From NCBI RefSeq assembly GCF_046602855.1, contig NZ_JBKINJ010000001.1:682001-746000 (forward strand): DNA of 64,000 bases. Direction: 5' to 3'. Position 1 is the first letter of the stretch. Each line of letters starts with the position of its first letter. This document shows positions 34,737-43,508 of this stretch, one piece after another. Under the pieces are notes generated by a model. That model had not been told where the DNA came from. It worked only from the letters and a program-made list of their open reading frames with translations, and did no database searches. The position numbers were made by a program, and so were the translations under genes. The DNA comes from Gracilimonas sp046602855 (GTDB lineage: Bacteria > Bacteroidota > Rhodothermia > Balneolales > Balneolaceae).

Positions 34737-35342
34737 TTATCCTCTGAAGTTTCTGCGCTCAACAATTTTTTTGATCTTCTTATTACCGATCCAAACCTTT
34801 TGGTTGGTTTCAACATTGACCAGTTCCATGTTGACTGTGTAAAAAACGGATACAGTTCGACCACTTGGAGTTTCATCAACAATAGAACTGATATTCCCGA
34901 TCAGTATGAAATCGGCTCCAAGCTCCTGCGCCATAGCTTTCATAGTCTCTGTGGATGCATATTGTTGCTGTTCTGCACGTTCCTGACGTATTTCTTGCCG
35001 CTCATCGCTACTTGCTACCACGCTGACTGCTCCTGAATTGACAAAAGCGCGCTCAATTTCCTTTGTCATAACTTCGGTGTCAATATGTTCCATGCTTTCG
35101 TTTCTGACATTTCCCACAATAACAACAGGCTGTTTTTGATGTTCTCTGCTGTATTGATTCAGCCAGGGTTTTGTCATGGCGTCACTGATCATTTCCTGAG
35201 ATACCATGCGGGCATCGGTTTCATTCCAGCGGCCGGAGAGGTCAGTGGTTTCCTGCGGATCTGTGCGGGTTACCTTGGCGGTTGGTCTGCATCCTGTGAA
35301 AAGGATCAAAAAAGACATGGTTAATAATATTGTGTATTTCAT
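34737..35342 (-). CDS. LpoB-type penicillin-binding-protein activator
   Basis: A 201-residue lipoprotein: lipobox LFTGC at residue 17, a short disordered stretch, then the LpoB domain from about 55 (PVVIVGNVRNESMEHIDTEV ... AFVNSGAVSVVASSDER ... ADFILIGNISSIVDE ... YTVNMELVNVETNQKVW). In E. coli LpoB is an outer-membrane lipoprotein that activates the peptidoglycan synthase PBP1B. Whether it does so here is uncertain, as the domain is also found in lipoproteins of unknown role. It is 29 bases after the COG3014 gene on the same strand; pairing of LpoB-like and COG3014 lipoproteins is known from other bacteria. Confidence 0.8.
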   Translation of the reverse strand: MKYTILLTMSFLILFTGCRPTAKVTRTDPQETTDLSGRWNETDARMVSQEMISDAMTKPWLNQYSREHQKQPVVIVGNVRNESMEHIDTEVMTKEIERAFVNSGAVSVVASSDERQEIRQERAEQQQYASTETMKAMAQELGADFILIGNISSIVDETPSGRTVSVFYTVNMELVNVETNQKVWIGNKKIKKIVERRNFRG

Positions 35343-35371
35343 GATAATGCTGGTTGTGTTTATATTAAATT

Positions 35372-36703
35372 TTAATGTGAGTAAATGGATTCTACCAGCA
35401 ACAGTTCATTCGTTCCTGAGACACGGACTTCATAGGTCTCCGAGTAAAGAGCAGAATTGTTGGCTGATACATATTCTATGTCAATTTCATGCATTCCTTC
35501 GGGTAATTTAAGTGTATTTACCCATGCTTTGCCGGGCATGGTTTGCCAACCACGCAGATCTGCTTTCTCAGTGGTTTCCTGACCGATCATACCTAAAACC
35601 TCCAACAGAAATCCCCAGTTCTTATGGTTCTTTTTAACACTTGAACTGATTAGGGTTGAGCCGGTTGCTTTTAATGTTGCACGAAGTAACGATCGTGTAT
35701 ATATAATGGGTTTCTTGGCTTGATAAATTTCAGCTGAAACTTCATCCATTTCTTCCACCAGATAAAGTGGGGTAATTAGAGAGTCAGACCTGGCTCGGAT
35801 AGCATGCACGCGTGAGTTATACATTTTCAGTTTGGGCAGAGAAAATTTAACGTAAAAACTATCGTCATCTTCATCATTAAGCCATAATCTAAAATCTTCC
35901 TGTACTTTAATAGGGGCTTGCCCGGAAAAAGCAGTTATCAATACGTTGTAAGTTTGAGGTTCCTGAACGTGTTTCAAATTATCCGGGTCAGATTTCAGAA
36001 AACTCCCGAAGGTATCCTGTTCTCTCATGGCTGATGAAAACTTTTCATATTCGATCCTTGCATTATCGGGTTTGCCTGTTTTTGCAAATAACACAGAGGA
36101 TAAAAAATGACTAAAAGCACTGTTCTGTACATTTACTTTGCCCGAACTCCACTCTTGGCCTGTACTGTCGGTTTTTGCAAAAGCTTCGACCAGCCCCTTT
36201 AACCGGATATCTAGTCTTTCCATTTTGTAGGCCATCCTGCGAGCTTCAACCAAAGCCGATTCCCAATCCTGCTGATGCATGAAATTCAGGCTTTTAAAGG
36301 CATTCAGGTACACATCTTCATATGGTTCCCCATCATACATAAGTGTATTGTCGTTGGTTAGGAAGGAACCGATACCACGACTGATACTTTTGGTGTAGGC
36401 ATCTTCAATGAGATACTCAGCGCTGTTGAAATAGGTATTGGAGCTGTCATATTTACCTGCAAAATGGTATATCATTCCACCTTCAAGATTCTTCAGAACG
36501 GCATCTTTTGAACGATAAACCTCATCATTCTCAAATTTCCTGATCAACTCAGATGCATTTTCGTAATCACCTGAGGTAAATGAATTTCTGAGATCGGCTT
36601 GAGCATCATCCAGTACATAGGCGTGGCATCCGGTAAGTAAAATCAGTACACCAATGTAAATTAGGTGAAATCGGGCGCGATTTATGGTTATCTTTGCAGC
36701 CAT
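35372..36703 (-). CDS. COG3014 family lipoprotein with TPR-like repeats
   Basis: A 443-residue lipoprotein, lipobox LLTGC at about residue 26. The N-terminal half is helical with TPR-like units (AQADLRNSFTSGDYENASELI, SNTYFNSAEYLIEDAY). The conserved family segment SRGIGSFLTNDNTLMYDGEPYEDVYLN (seen as FLTNDNTLMYDGE and PYEDVY) follows near residue 110-135. The C-terminal half is strand-rich. COG3014 is uncharacterised. It probably forms an envelope pair with the LpoB-like protein. Its first codons overlap a strong promoter-like sequence for the divergent gene. Confidence 0.75.
   Translation of the reverse strand: MAAKITINRARFHLIYIGVLILLTGCHAYVLDDAQADLRNSFTSGDYENASELIRKFENDEVYRSKDAVLKNLEGGMIYHFAGKYDSSNTYFNSAEYLIEDAYTKSISRGIGSFLTNDNTLMYDGEPYEDVYLNAFKSLNFMHQQDWESALVEARRMAYKMERLDIRLKGLVEAFAKTDSTGQEWSSGKVNVQNSAFSHFLSSVLFAKTGKPDNARIEYEKFSSAMREQDTFGSFLKSDPDNLKHVQEPQTYNVLITAFSGQAPIKVQEDFRLWLNDEDDDSFYVKFSLPKLKMYNSRVHAIRARSDSLITPLYLVEEMDEVSAEIYQAKKPIIYTRSLLRATLKATGSTLISSSVKKNHKNWGFLLEVLGMIGQETTEKADLRGWQTMPGKAWVNTLKLPEGMHEIDIEYVSANNSALYSETYEVRVSGTNELLLVESIYSH
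36689..36696 (+). promoter_or_regulatory. Promoter of the Ig-like lipoprotein-mscS operon
   Basis: TATCTTTG followed by CAGCC is an excellent Bacteroidota -7 box. It lies inside the first codons of the divergent COG3014 gene and gives an expected leader of about 50 bases to the ATG at 36755. Confidence 0.55.
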
Positions 36704-36754
36704 TAAAAGCAGATGAAGTAGTTCTGTAAAAATTTGAGTTATAAATTGTAATGA

Positions 36755-38383
36755 ATGTACGTGGATAATAGCCGATTGTTATATCACATGTTGGTGTTAG
36801 TGCTTTTTTTTGCACTATGGTCTTGCGCAACTCCAATGGCTCCAACCGGCGGGCCTCAGGACAAGGAAGGTCCCGTTATTGTAAATACGATCCCAGAAAG
36901 TGGGACGGTTAATTATTCGGGCAGAAGTTTTGAGTTTTATTTCGATGAGTTTGTAAACCGTAATAATGCCATAAATGCTATCACGGTAGAACCGGATCTG
37001 GGTATACCTTACGAGGTATCATGGAAGCGGAAAATGATGAGCATCGAATTTGAGAATGACTTTCCTGATTCCACTACGGTGATCATTAAGCTTGGCACTG
37101 AGATCACGGATACCAAGAATAATAAAATGTCTAACCCGGTTACCCTAGCTATATCAACAGGAAATGAGATCGACAGTGGTCAGATAATAGGCAGGATCCG
37201 GCTGGCAGAAACGGGTGAAGCCGCTACGGACGAAAAGGTACTTTTATACCGTCAGCCATTTGATCTGTCGAAACGAGCCACCTATCAGGCCCAAACCGAT
37301 ACAGGCGGTACATTTATTTTTTCATATCTGGCTGAGGGCAATTACAAAGCTTTGGTTGTGGATGACCGAAACCGTAACAAGATATGGGACAGGGAAAATG
37401 AAACTGCCTACCCTTTCTATGATGAGATTATAAATCTTGAAAAATCAGCTACAGATACTCTGGATGTGGTCTATACGGCTCAACCAGATACCATAAATCC
37501 GGTTTTGCAGGGAGTGGGATTGTTTTCCCAAAACAGAATGAGGCTCAGGTTCAGTGAGAATATCACAACTGACAAAGAAGCTTCTTTCAGTATTGTTGAC
37601 AGTCTTGAGAACATGTACACTTCAGCGTATCCTCTATATATATCAGAAGATGACCCGTTTGTTACATTTGCTCAAAGTGATGCGCCACTGCTTGAAGGGG
37701 TTACCTATAAGATCGATCCCGAAGGAGTAACAGACCTGGCAGGAAATGCTCCTGATTCCGGCTATGTTGAATTTACGGGAACAGCTCAAGAGGATACAAC
37801 ACAACAGCGTATAATCGGCAGGGATCTTGACAAGGATCTGTTGGTCAATGACCCGATCACTATTGTGTATGCGGCGCCGATCACTGAACCGGAGATCATT
37901 GATTCTCTGGTAGTGATCGAAGGTGATATTGATTTTGATGACTGGCCTGAAGTAACAGTCGAGGGTAATCGTCTGATAGTAAGTCCTCAGGAGCAATGGA
38001 TAGAAGGAATTGATTATCAATTTTTGGCATGGAATCCTATCACTATGAGAAGGCAGTTGTTTGAACCGAATATCTGGGATTCAACAGAGTACGGAGATAT
38101 TGACATTATAATTCGTGACGCTGACTCGACTCAAAGCCATATTGTTAGCCTCGAGGATCCTACAGGAAGAGAAGTAAGATCTTTAAATTTCAGTGAGCAA
38201 ATAACGATCACAGACCTGCCTCCGGTAAGTTATACTTTAAAATTATTTCGGGATGAAAATGGAGATCAGGTCTGGAATATGGGAAATGCGGATCCCTACC
38301 GTGCCCCTGAAAAATACTATGTCCAGCAAAATATTAACGTTCAAGTAGGTTTTACATCTGAAGTTCAAATTACCTTTGATTAG
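36755..38383 (+). CDS. Lipoprotein with N-terminal Ig-like (Big_5) domain
   Basis: A 542-residue lipoprotein. The signal and lipobox lie around residue 24 (FFALWSCATPMAPTGGPQD); an in-frame ATG at 36788 is an alternative start. Residues about 35-130 form the SbsA/Big_5 Ig-like domain with the usual pattern (PESGTVNYSGRSFEFYFDEFV ... IIKLGTEITDTKNNK). A Cna-B/carboxypeptidase-regulatory-like unit follows (RATYQAQTDTGGTFIFSYLAEGNYKALVVDDRN), and a second Ig-like unit about 250-350. The ATPMAPTGGP-type start is widespread in Bacteroidota lipoproteins of unknown function. It is six bases upstream of mscS and should share its transcript. Confidence 0.8.
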   Translation: MYVDNSRLLYHMLVLVLFFALWSCATPMAPTGGPQDKEGPVIVNTIPESGTVNYSGRSFEFYFDEFVNRNNAINAITVEPDLGIPYEVSWKRKMMSIEFENDFPDSTTVIIKLGTEITDTKNNKMSNPVTLAISTGNEIDSGQIIGRIRLAETGEAATDEKVLLYRQPFDLSKRATYQAQTDTGGTFIFSYLAEGNYKALVVDDRNRNKIWDRENETAYPFYDEIINLEKSATDTLDVVYTAQPDTINPVLQGVGLFSQNRMRLRFSENITTDKEASFSIVDSLENMYTSAYPLYISEDDPFVTFAQSDAPLLEGVTYKIDPEGVTDLAGNAPDSGYVEFTGTAQEDTTQQRIIGRDLDKDLLVNDPITIVYAAPITEPEIIDSLVVIEGDIDFDDWPEVTVEGNRLIVSPQEQWIEGIDYQFLAWNPITMRRQLFEPNIWDSTEYGDIDIIIRDADSTQSHIVSLEDPTGREVRSLNFSEQITITDLPPVSYTLKLFRDENGDQVWNMGNADPYRAPEKYYVQQNINVQVGFTSEVQITFD

Positions 38384-38389
38384 ACAAAT

Positions 38390-39277
38390 ATGAGTGACTT
38401 ATTCTCAAAATATATAGATCCTGTGTTTCATCTTCCTATTCTTGTAGGGGTGATCATTTTTCTAACCATTATTGTTGCGTCGATCACTACACGCATTATC
38501 AATCTGATGATCAAACGAAACCAGGCGGCTGATGATAACGAAGACGTAACAAACCTTGTATTTTTTAAGCGGTCTGTTATTGTTTTGATCTATTTAACAG
38601 GCATCAGTTTTGCCATTTATATGATACCTCAGTTGCGGGTTATTGCAGCTTCATTACTTGCCGGTGCCGGATTGTTTGCCATTGCCATAGGTTTTGCCTC
38701 ACAGGCAGCGTTAGCGAATGTGATAGGCGGATTATTTATCGTTATGTTCAAACCTTACAAAATTGGTGATCGAATCCAGGTCAGAACGGACTTGAGTGGA
38801 GTGGTGGAAGATATTAACCTTCGCCATACCGTTATCCGAAATTTCGAAAATAAGCGCATTATCATCCCAAATTCCGTGATCAGCAATGAAGTGGTCGTTA
38901 ACTCTAATTACGAAGACAACAAGATCTGTAAGTGGATCGATATGGGCATCAGCTACGATTCGGATGTAGACCTTGCGAAATCCATCATGAAAGATGAAGT
39001 TCTGAATCACCCGCTTTTTGTGGATAATCGAACGGAAGAACAGATTGAAGACGGAGAAGAAATAGTTCCTGTTCGCGTAATTCTAATGGGAGAATCGTCG
39101 GTTAATTTACGAGCTTGGAGTTGGGCTGAAAGTCCGCAGGATGCCTTTTTAATGGGTTGTGACCTTCTTGAGAGTATCAAAAAACGCTTTGACAGAGAAG
39201 GGATTGAAATCCCATTTCCACATAGAACACTGGTTTACAAAGAGCCGAAAGATAAAGGCTCAGATCCCATGCCCTGA
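38390..39277 (+). CDS. MscS-family mechanosensitive channel
   Basis: A 295-residue inner-membrane channel. Two N-terminal helices (about 12-38 and 60-82) precede the pore helix TM3 with the Gly/Ala pattern LLAGAGLFAIAIGFASQAALANVIGG. The beta domain (KIGDRIQV ... GVVEDINLRHTVIRNFENKRIIIPNS) and the C-terminal alpha/beta domain follow. The pore and beta domain match small MscS proteins, which release osmolytes on hypo-osmotic shock; length is near that of E. coli MscS (286). It follows the Ig-like lipoprotein by six bases. The trk genes in the same window also concern osmotic balance, but the link is only general. Confidence 0.92.
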   Translation: MSDLFSKYIDPVFHLPILVGVIIFLTIIVASITTRIINLMIKRNQAADDNEDVTNLVFFKRSVIVLIYLTGISFAIYMIPQLRVIAASLLAGAGLFAIAIGFASQAALANVIGGLFIVMFKPYKIGDRIQVRTDLSGVVEDINLRHTVIRNFENKRIIIPNSVISNEVVVNSNYEDNKICKWIDMGISYDSDVDLAKSIMKDEVLNHPLFVDNRTEEQIEDGEEIVPVRVILMGESSVNLRAWSWAESPQDAFLMGCDLLESIKKRFDREGIEIPFPHRTLVYKEPKDKGSDPMP

Positions 39278-39341
39278 TATGTTGGGTGGTTTAATAAACA
39301 ACGTAAACAAGCATCGAAAATCCCTCAACAAATCGTTATAT

Positions 39342-39359
39342 TTTGGAACCGCTTCCAAA
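39342..39359. promoter_or_regulatory. Inverted repeat upstream of icmF
   Basis: TTTGGAA (39342-39348) and TTCCAAA (39353-39359) form a perfect inverted repeat around CCGC, 17 bases before the icmF ATG. It overlaps the region where a -7 box (TATATTTTG at 39337-39345, an imperfect match) would lie. It could be an operator for a dimeric repressor such as a TetR or LacI-type protein, or a hairpin masking translation start. Confidence 0.4.
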
Positions 39360-39376
39360 CAATAAGAAATTAAGTT

Positions 39377-42300
39377 ATGTCTGTAGAAACGAAGTCTAAG
39401 TCATCAAAGAAGAAAAAAACTGAAGAGAACGGCGTACTGAACACACAGCCGTATCAATCAAAGAATAAGGTTCGTTTTGTTACGGCTGCCAGTTTGTTCG
39501 ATGGGCATGATGCCAGTATAAATATTATGCGCCGTATTTTGCAGAGCAGTGGGGCCGAAGTGATCCATCTTGGACATAACCGTTCAGTGCACGAGATCGT
39601 AAATTGTGCCATTCAGGAAGATGCGCAGGGTATTGCTATCAGTTCTTATCAGGGCGGACATGTTGAGTATTTCAAATATATGATCGAGCTGTTGGAAGAA
39701 AATAATGCCGGCCACATCAAAGTGTTTGGCGGGGGTGGCGGAGTGATCGTTCAGGAAGAAATTGAGGATCTGCACAATGCCGGGGTTACTCGTATTTTTT
39801 CTGTAGAAGATGGCAGTAAGATGGGGCTTCAGGGTATGATCAATTTTATGCTGGAAGAGTGTGACTTCGATCCGATCGAAGTAAAAAAACCGGATATGAA
39901 GCAAGTAATGAAGCAGGATGATGGTCAGCTTGCCCGAGCATTGACAGCAATTGAAAACGATCACACAGATGTCTTGACTTACAAGGACGGAAAACTGATC
40001 GATGAAAAGGATAAAGTAATTAAGGTAAGTGACAAGGTCATCCCGCTGGTTGGTATCACCGGAACGGGTGGTGCAGGCAAGAGTTCACTCACCGATGAAT
40101 TGGTGCGCAGATTCCTAACTGAGTTTGAAGACCTGACCATTGGAATTATTTCTGTTGATCCGTCTAAAATTAAAACAGGTGGAGCCTTACTAGGCGACCG
40201 AATCCGTATGAACAGCATAGATACTGAAAGAGTTTATATGCGCAGTATGGCGACCCGGGCTTCTAACCGGTCAACCAGTAAGGGGTTGTTGGGCGCCATT
40301 GAACTGTATAAGACTGCCGGGTTTGATCTGATAATTGTGGAGACCTCGGGCATTGGCCAGAGCGGAACCGAGATCGTGGAATACACTGATATTCCAATTT
40401 ATGTGATGACCAGCGAGTATGGTGCTGCCACACAGCTTGAGAAGATCAATATGCTGGATCTTGCAGAACTTGTGGTACTGAATAAATTTGAGAAAAAAGG
40501 CTCGCTTGATGCATTGCGTGATATTCGTAAGCAAATGATCCGCAATTCCGGCAGATGGCACGCAAAACAGGAAGATATGCCTGTGTACCCAACCATAGCT
40601 GCTCAGTTCAATGACGAGGGCGTTAACCGGTTATTTAAGGCTATTGTAGATCACATCAACGACCGATATGAGATCGGATGGGAAACCAAGATCTATACAG
40701 ATCCGCATCCTGCCGAAGATATTCAAGCCCAGGCTATTATTCCCGGGAAACGTGTTAGGTATTTATCTGAGATCTCTGAAACAGTTCGTGATTACCATGA
40801 GTGGGTAGAAGAACAGGTGGATGTTGCCTCAAAACTGGATCAGGTTTCAGGAACCATAGATCAGCTTGAAAACTGGAATCCTGATGAGAAAGGGATCATG
40901 AAAGAGAATCTCTCTCAAATGCGTGAACATTGGCTGGCTAAACTCGATGTGCTTCCCAAGAGGATCATTGAAGGTTGGGATGAACTTTTTGATCAATACA
41001 CCCAGGAGCATTTTGAGGTCAAGATCCGCGACAAGACATTCAAAAATAAATTATATCGCGAATCTTTGAGTGGATTGATGATACCGCGCGTTGCCCTCCC
41101 TAAGACAAAACACAAAGGTGAACAGCTTAAGTTTGCATTGAAAGAAAACCTGCCGGGTTATTTCCCATATACTGCGGGTGTATTTCCATTCAAAAGGGAA
41201 GGCGAAGATCCGACGCGTATGTTTGCGGGTGAAGGAACCCCGGAACGCACGAACAAACGCTTTCACTATGTAAGTGAAGGTATGCCTGCGGCTCGGTTAT
41301 CAACAGCTTTTGATTCGGTGACTCTTTATGGAGAAGATCCAGGTTACAGACCCGATATCTACGGTAAGATCGGAAACTCAGGGGTGAGCATATGTACGCT
41401 GGATGACATGAAGAAACTGTATTCAGGGTTTGAACTTACCTCTCCTAAAACATCGGTATCTATGACCATTAACGGTCCGGCGCCGATGATACTGGCCATG
41501 TTCATGAATACAGCCATTGATCAGGAAGTAGAACGCTACCTGAAAGAAAATGGCAAGTGGGATGAGGCCAAAAAGAAAGTTAAAAAGTACTTCAAAGAAA
41601 GAGGCGTGAAGCCACCTGAATACGGTATTGAGATACCTGCCGGCAGTGACGGTTTTGGTCTTGGTTTACTTGGTATTACCGGAGATGAACTGGTAGACAG
41701 GGAAACCTATGAGAAGATCAAGGAAGATACATTGAATGTGGTTCGGGGAACCGTTCAGGCTGATATCCTAAAAGAAGATCAGGCACAAAATACCTGTATT
41801 TTCTCAACTGAATTTGCCCTGAAGATGATGGGTGACATTCAAACTTATTTCACTGAGCATGAGGTTAGAAACTATTATTCAGTGTCCATTTCAGGTTACC
41901 ATATTGCTGAAGCCGGCGCGAATCCAATTACTCAGGCTGCCTTTACGCTGGCAAACGGATTCACCTTTGTGGAATACTATCTGGCAAGGGGATTGGATGT
42001 GGATGAATTTGCTCACAACCTTTCATTTTTCTTCAGCAATGGACTAGATCCGGAGTATGCCGTAATAGGTCGTGTTGCGCGAAGGATCTGGGCTATAGCC
42101 ATGAAAGACAAATATGAAGCGAATGACCGCTCTCAGAAACTGAAGTACCACATTCAAACAAGTGGTCGCTCCCTGCATGCTCAGGAAATTCAGTTCAATG
42201 ATATACGTACAACATTGCAGGCATTACTTGCTATCTATGATAACTGTAACTCTCTGCACACCAATGCCTATGATGAAGCGATCACGACACCGACTGAAGA

Positions 42301-42847
42301 ATCGGTTCGGCGGGCTCTTGCTATTCAAATGATCATTAATAAAGAAATGGGGACGGCCAAGAATGAAAACATCAATCAGGGTTCCTACTTTATTGAAGAA
42401 CTCACCGATCTGGTTGAAGAAGCCATCCTTACTGAATTCGACCGTATTACAGAGCGCGGTGGCGTATTAGGGGCGATGGAGAATATGTATCAGCGTGGGA
42501 AGATACAGGACGAAAGCCTCTATTATGAATCCAAAAAACATTCGGGTGAGCTTCCAATAATTGGTGTGAATACATTTCTGAGCGATAAAGAAAGTGAAGA
42601 GGATGAAAAAGAGGTTGATCTCATTCGCTCTACGGAAGAGGAGAAAAGGCAACAGATCGAAAATCTGGAAGCTTTCTGGAAACGAAACGAGAAAGATGCG
42701 GAAGAAGCGATCGCCCGACTTAAAGGAGTAGCCCGTAACAAAGGTAATCTGTTTGAAGAACTGATGGAAACCGTGAAGGTTGCCTCGCTTGGGCAGATCT
42801 CTCACGCACTTTACGAGGTGGGTGGGCAGTACCGACGAAATATGTAG
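39377..42847 (+). CDS. icmF: Fused isobutyryl-CoA mutase with G-protein chaperone
   Basis: A 1156-residue cytoplasmic fusion. Residues about 30-165 are the B12-binding domain (LFDGHDASINIMRRIL with the cobalt-ligating His, then GGHVEYF and FGGGGG). Residues about 215-420 are a MeaB-like GTPase with Walker A GTGGAGKSS, the VDPS segment and VLNKFEKKG. From about 565 to the end is the mutase barrel (YTAGVFPFKREGEDPTRMFAGEG, seen in parts; GKIGNSGVSICTLDDM; SMTINGPAPMILAMF). FPF where methylmalonyl-CoA mutase has Tyr-rich residues favours isobutyryl-CoA/n-butyryl-CoA (IcmF) or a related branched acyl-CoA substrate. IcmF couples adenosylcobalamin repair to catalysis in one chain. The N-terminal 20 residues are a lysine-rich tail. 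It stands alone with an inverted-repeat operator candidate upstream and a terminator downstream. Confidence 0.93.
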   Translation: MSVETKSKSSKKKKTEENGVLNTQPYQSKNKVRFVTAASLFDGHDASINIMRRILQSSGAEVIHLGHNRSVHEIVNCAIQEDAQGIAISSYQGGHVEYFKYMIELLEENNAGHIKVFGGGGGVIVQEEIEDLHNAGVTRIFSVEDGSKMGLQGMINFMLEECDFDPIEVKKPDMKQVMKQDDGQLARALTAIENDHTDVLTYKDGKLIDEKDKVIKVSDKVIPLVGITGTGGAGKSSLTDELVRRFLTEFEDLTIGIISVDPSKIKTGGALLGDRIRMNSIDTERVYMRSMATRASNRSTSKGLLGAIELYKTAGFDLIIVETSGIGQSGTEIVEYTDIPIYVMTSEYGAATQLEKINMLDLAELVVLNKFEKKGSLDALRDIRKQMIRNSGRWHAKQEDMPVYPTIAAQFNDEGVNRLFKAIVDHINDRYEIGWETKIYTDPHPAEDIQAQAIIPGKRVRYLSEISETVRDYHEWVEEQVDVASKLDQVSGTIDQLENWNPDEKGIMKENLSQMREHWLAKLDVLPKRIIEGWDELFDQYTQEHFEVKIRDKTFKNKLYRESLSGLMIPRVALPKTKHKGEQLKFALKENLPGYFPYTAGVFPFKREGEDPTRMFAGEGTPERTNKRFHYVSEGMPAARLSTAFDSVTLYGEDPGYRPDIYGKIGNSGVSICTLDDMKKLYSGFELTSPKTSVSMTINGPAPMILAMFMNTAIDQEVERYLKENGKWDEAKKKVKKYFKERGVKPPEYGIEIPAGSDGFGLGLLGITGDELVDRETYEKIKEDTLNVVRGTVQADILKEDQAQNTCIFSTEFALKMMGDIQTYFTEHEVRNYYSVSISGYHIAEAGANPITQAAFTLANGFTFVEYYLARGLDVDEFAHNLSFFFSNGLDPEYAVIGRVARRIWAIAMKDKYEANDRSQKLKYHIQTSGRSLHAQEIQFNDIRTTLQALLAIYDNCNSLHTNAYDEAITTPTEESVRRALAIQMIINKEMGTAKNENINQGSYFIEELTDLVEEAILTEFDRITERGGVLGAMENMYQRGKIQDESLYYESKKHSGELPIIGVNTFLSDKESEEDEKEVDLIRSTEEEKRQQIENLEAFWKRNEKDAEEAIARLKGVARNKGNLFEELMETVKVASLGQISHALYEVGGQYRRNM

Positions 42848-42989
42848 TTAGAATTTCGTTGATCAAAGTTCTGCTAATCGAAGGTGTGTATGGTTCGCTA
42901 TGGATCAAATGACCGATTAGTGGTGGACGATTTATTCTGTAGAGGGTATTATTTTATTCTGCATACAAAAATGAATTAATTAAAATAGC

Positions 42990-43016
42990 GAGCCTTCATT
43001 CAGAAGGCTCCTTTTT
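42990..43016 (+). terminator. Terminator in the icmF-glucan locus gap
   Basis: GAGCCTTC (42990-42997) and GAAGGCTC (43003-43010) form a perfect eight-pair stem with loop ATTCA, followed by CTTTTT. It lies 143 bases after the icmF stop and isolates the glucan locus. Confidence 0.85.
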
Positions 43017-43508
43017 ATGTCAGAAATTTTTTAAATAGAATAAAATTTAGTTGATTTAATTCCAGTGTCTTTGAAATTCAAAACAAGATTGATCGATCAG
43101 ATTTTAAAAGTATCAAACTGGAAAAAATTATCCACGTCTAAGGTCAAGTTTGATTGACTGGAATCTGTTTTCTTTAAAATACTTTTTGAATTTGTTGACC
43201 TACTTATAAAGCTTATCAATAAGGTCCTTATCTCAAAGTAATAAGACCAAATCCCACCTTTAAATCTTATATACACAGTAAATTTTCTTAACAATTGATT
43301 AATGATTTGTTGACACTAAATAAATTGCTTTAGAAACCATAAAACGGCTTTTTAAAGTCAGAAAAGCGGTTACAGTTGTACTGTATATACATTGTAAATA
43401 TTGATATTTCGCGACTCTGATGCTAATCTGATCACAGATGATGCGAACTTAAGAAGTATCAACCCCATCATAAGTATAAATGAATGAACATGACTAAATA
43501 AATTAGAT
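43017..43508 (+). promoter_or_regulatory. Upstream regulatory region of the glucan locus
   Basis: This AT-rich 490-base stretch has no credible gene; a minus-strand frame at 43097-43294 lacks family features. Candidate sites: TTGACA at 43310-43315 with TAGAAA 15 bases further (43331-43336), a 10-of-14 match to a LacI/CcpA-type operator (GAAAAGCGGTTACA, 43361-43374), and an inverted repeat ATCTG/CAGAT (43426-43439, spacer ATCA). No perfect TAnnTTTG box is present, consistent with a regulated, activator-dependent promoter. All of these assignments are tentative. Confidence 0.4.

Noticed and set aside
39377..42847. Methylmalonyl-CoA mutase as the name of the large fusion
   Set aside because: The domain order B12-GTPase-mutase in one chain and the FPF substrate-region motif fit IcmF better; MCM normally has separate chaperone and a C-terminal B12 domain.
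43097..43294. A 65-residue minus-strand gene upstream of the glucan operon
   Set aside because: The composition is that of AT-rich non-coding DNA, with no recognisable domain or ribosome binding site.
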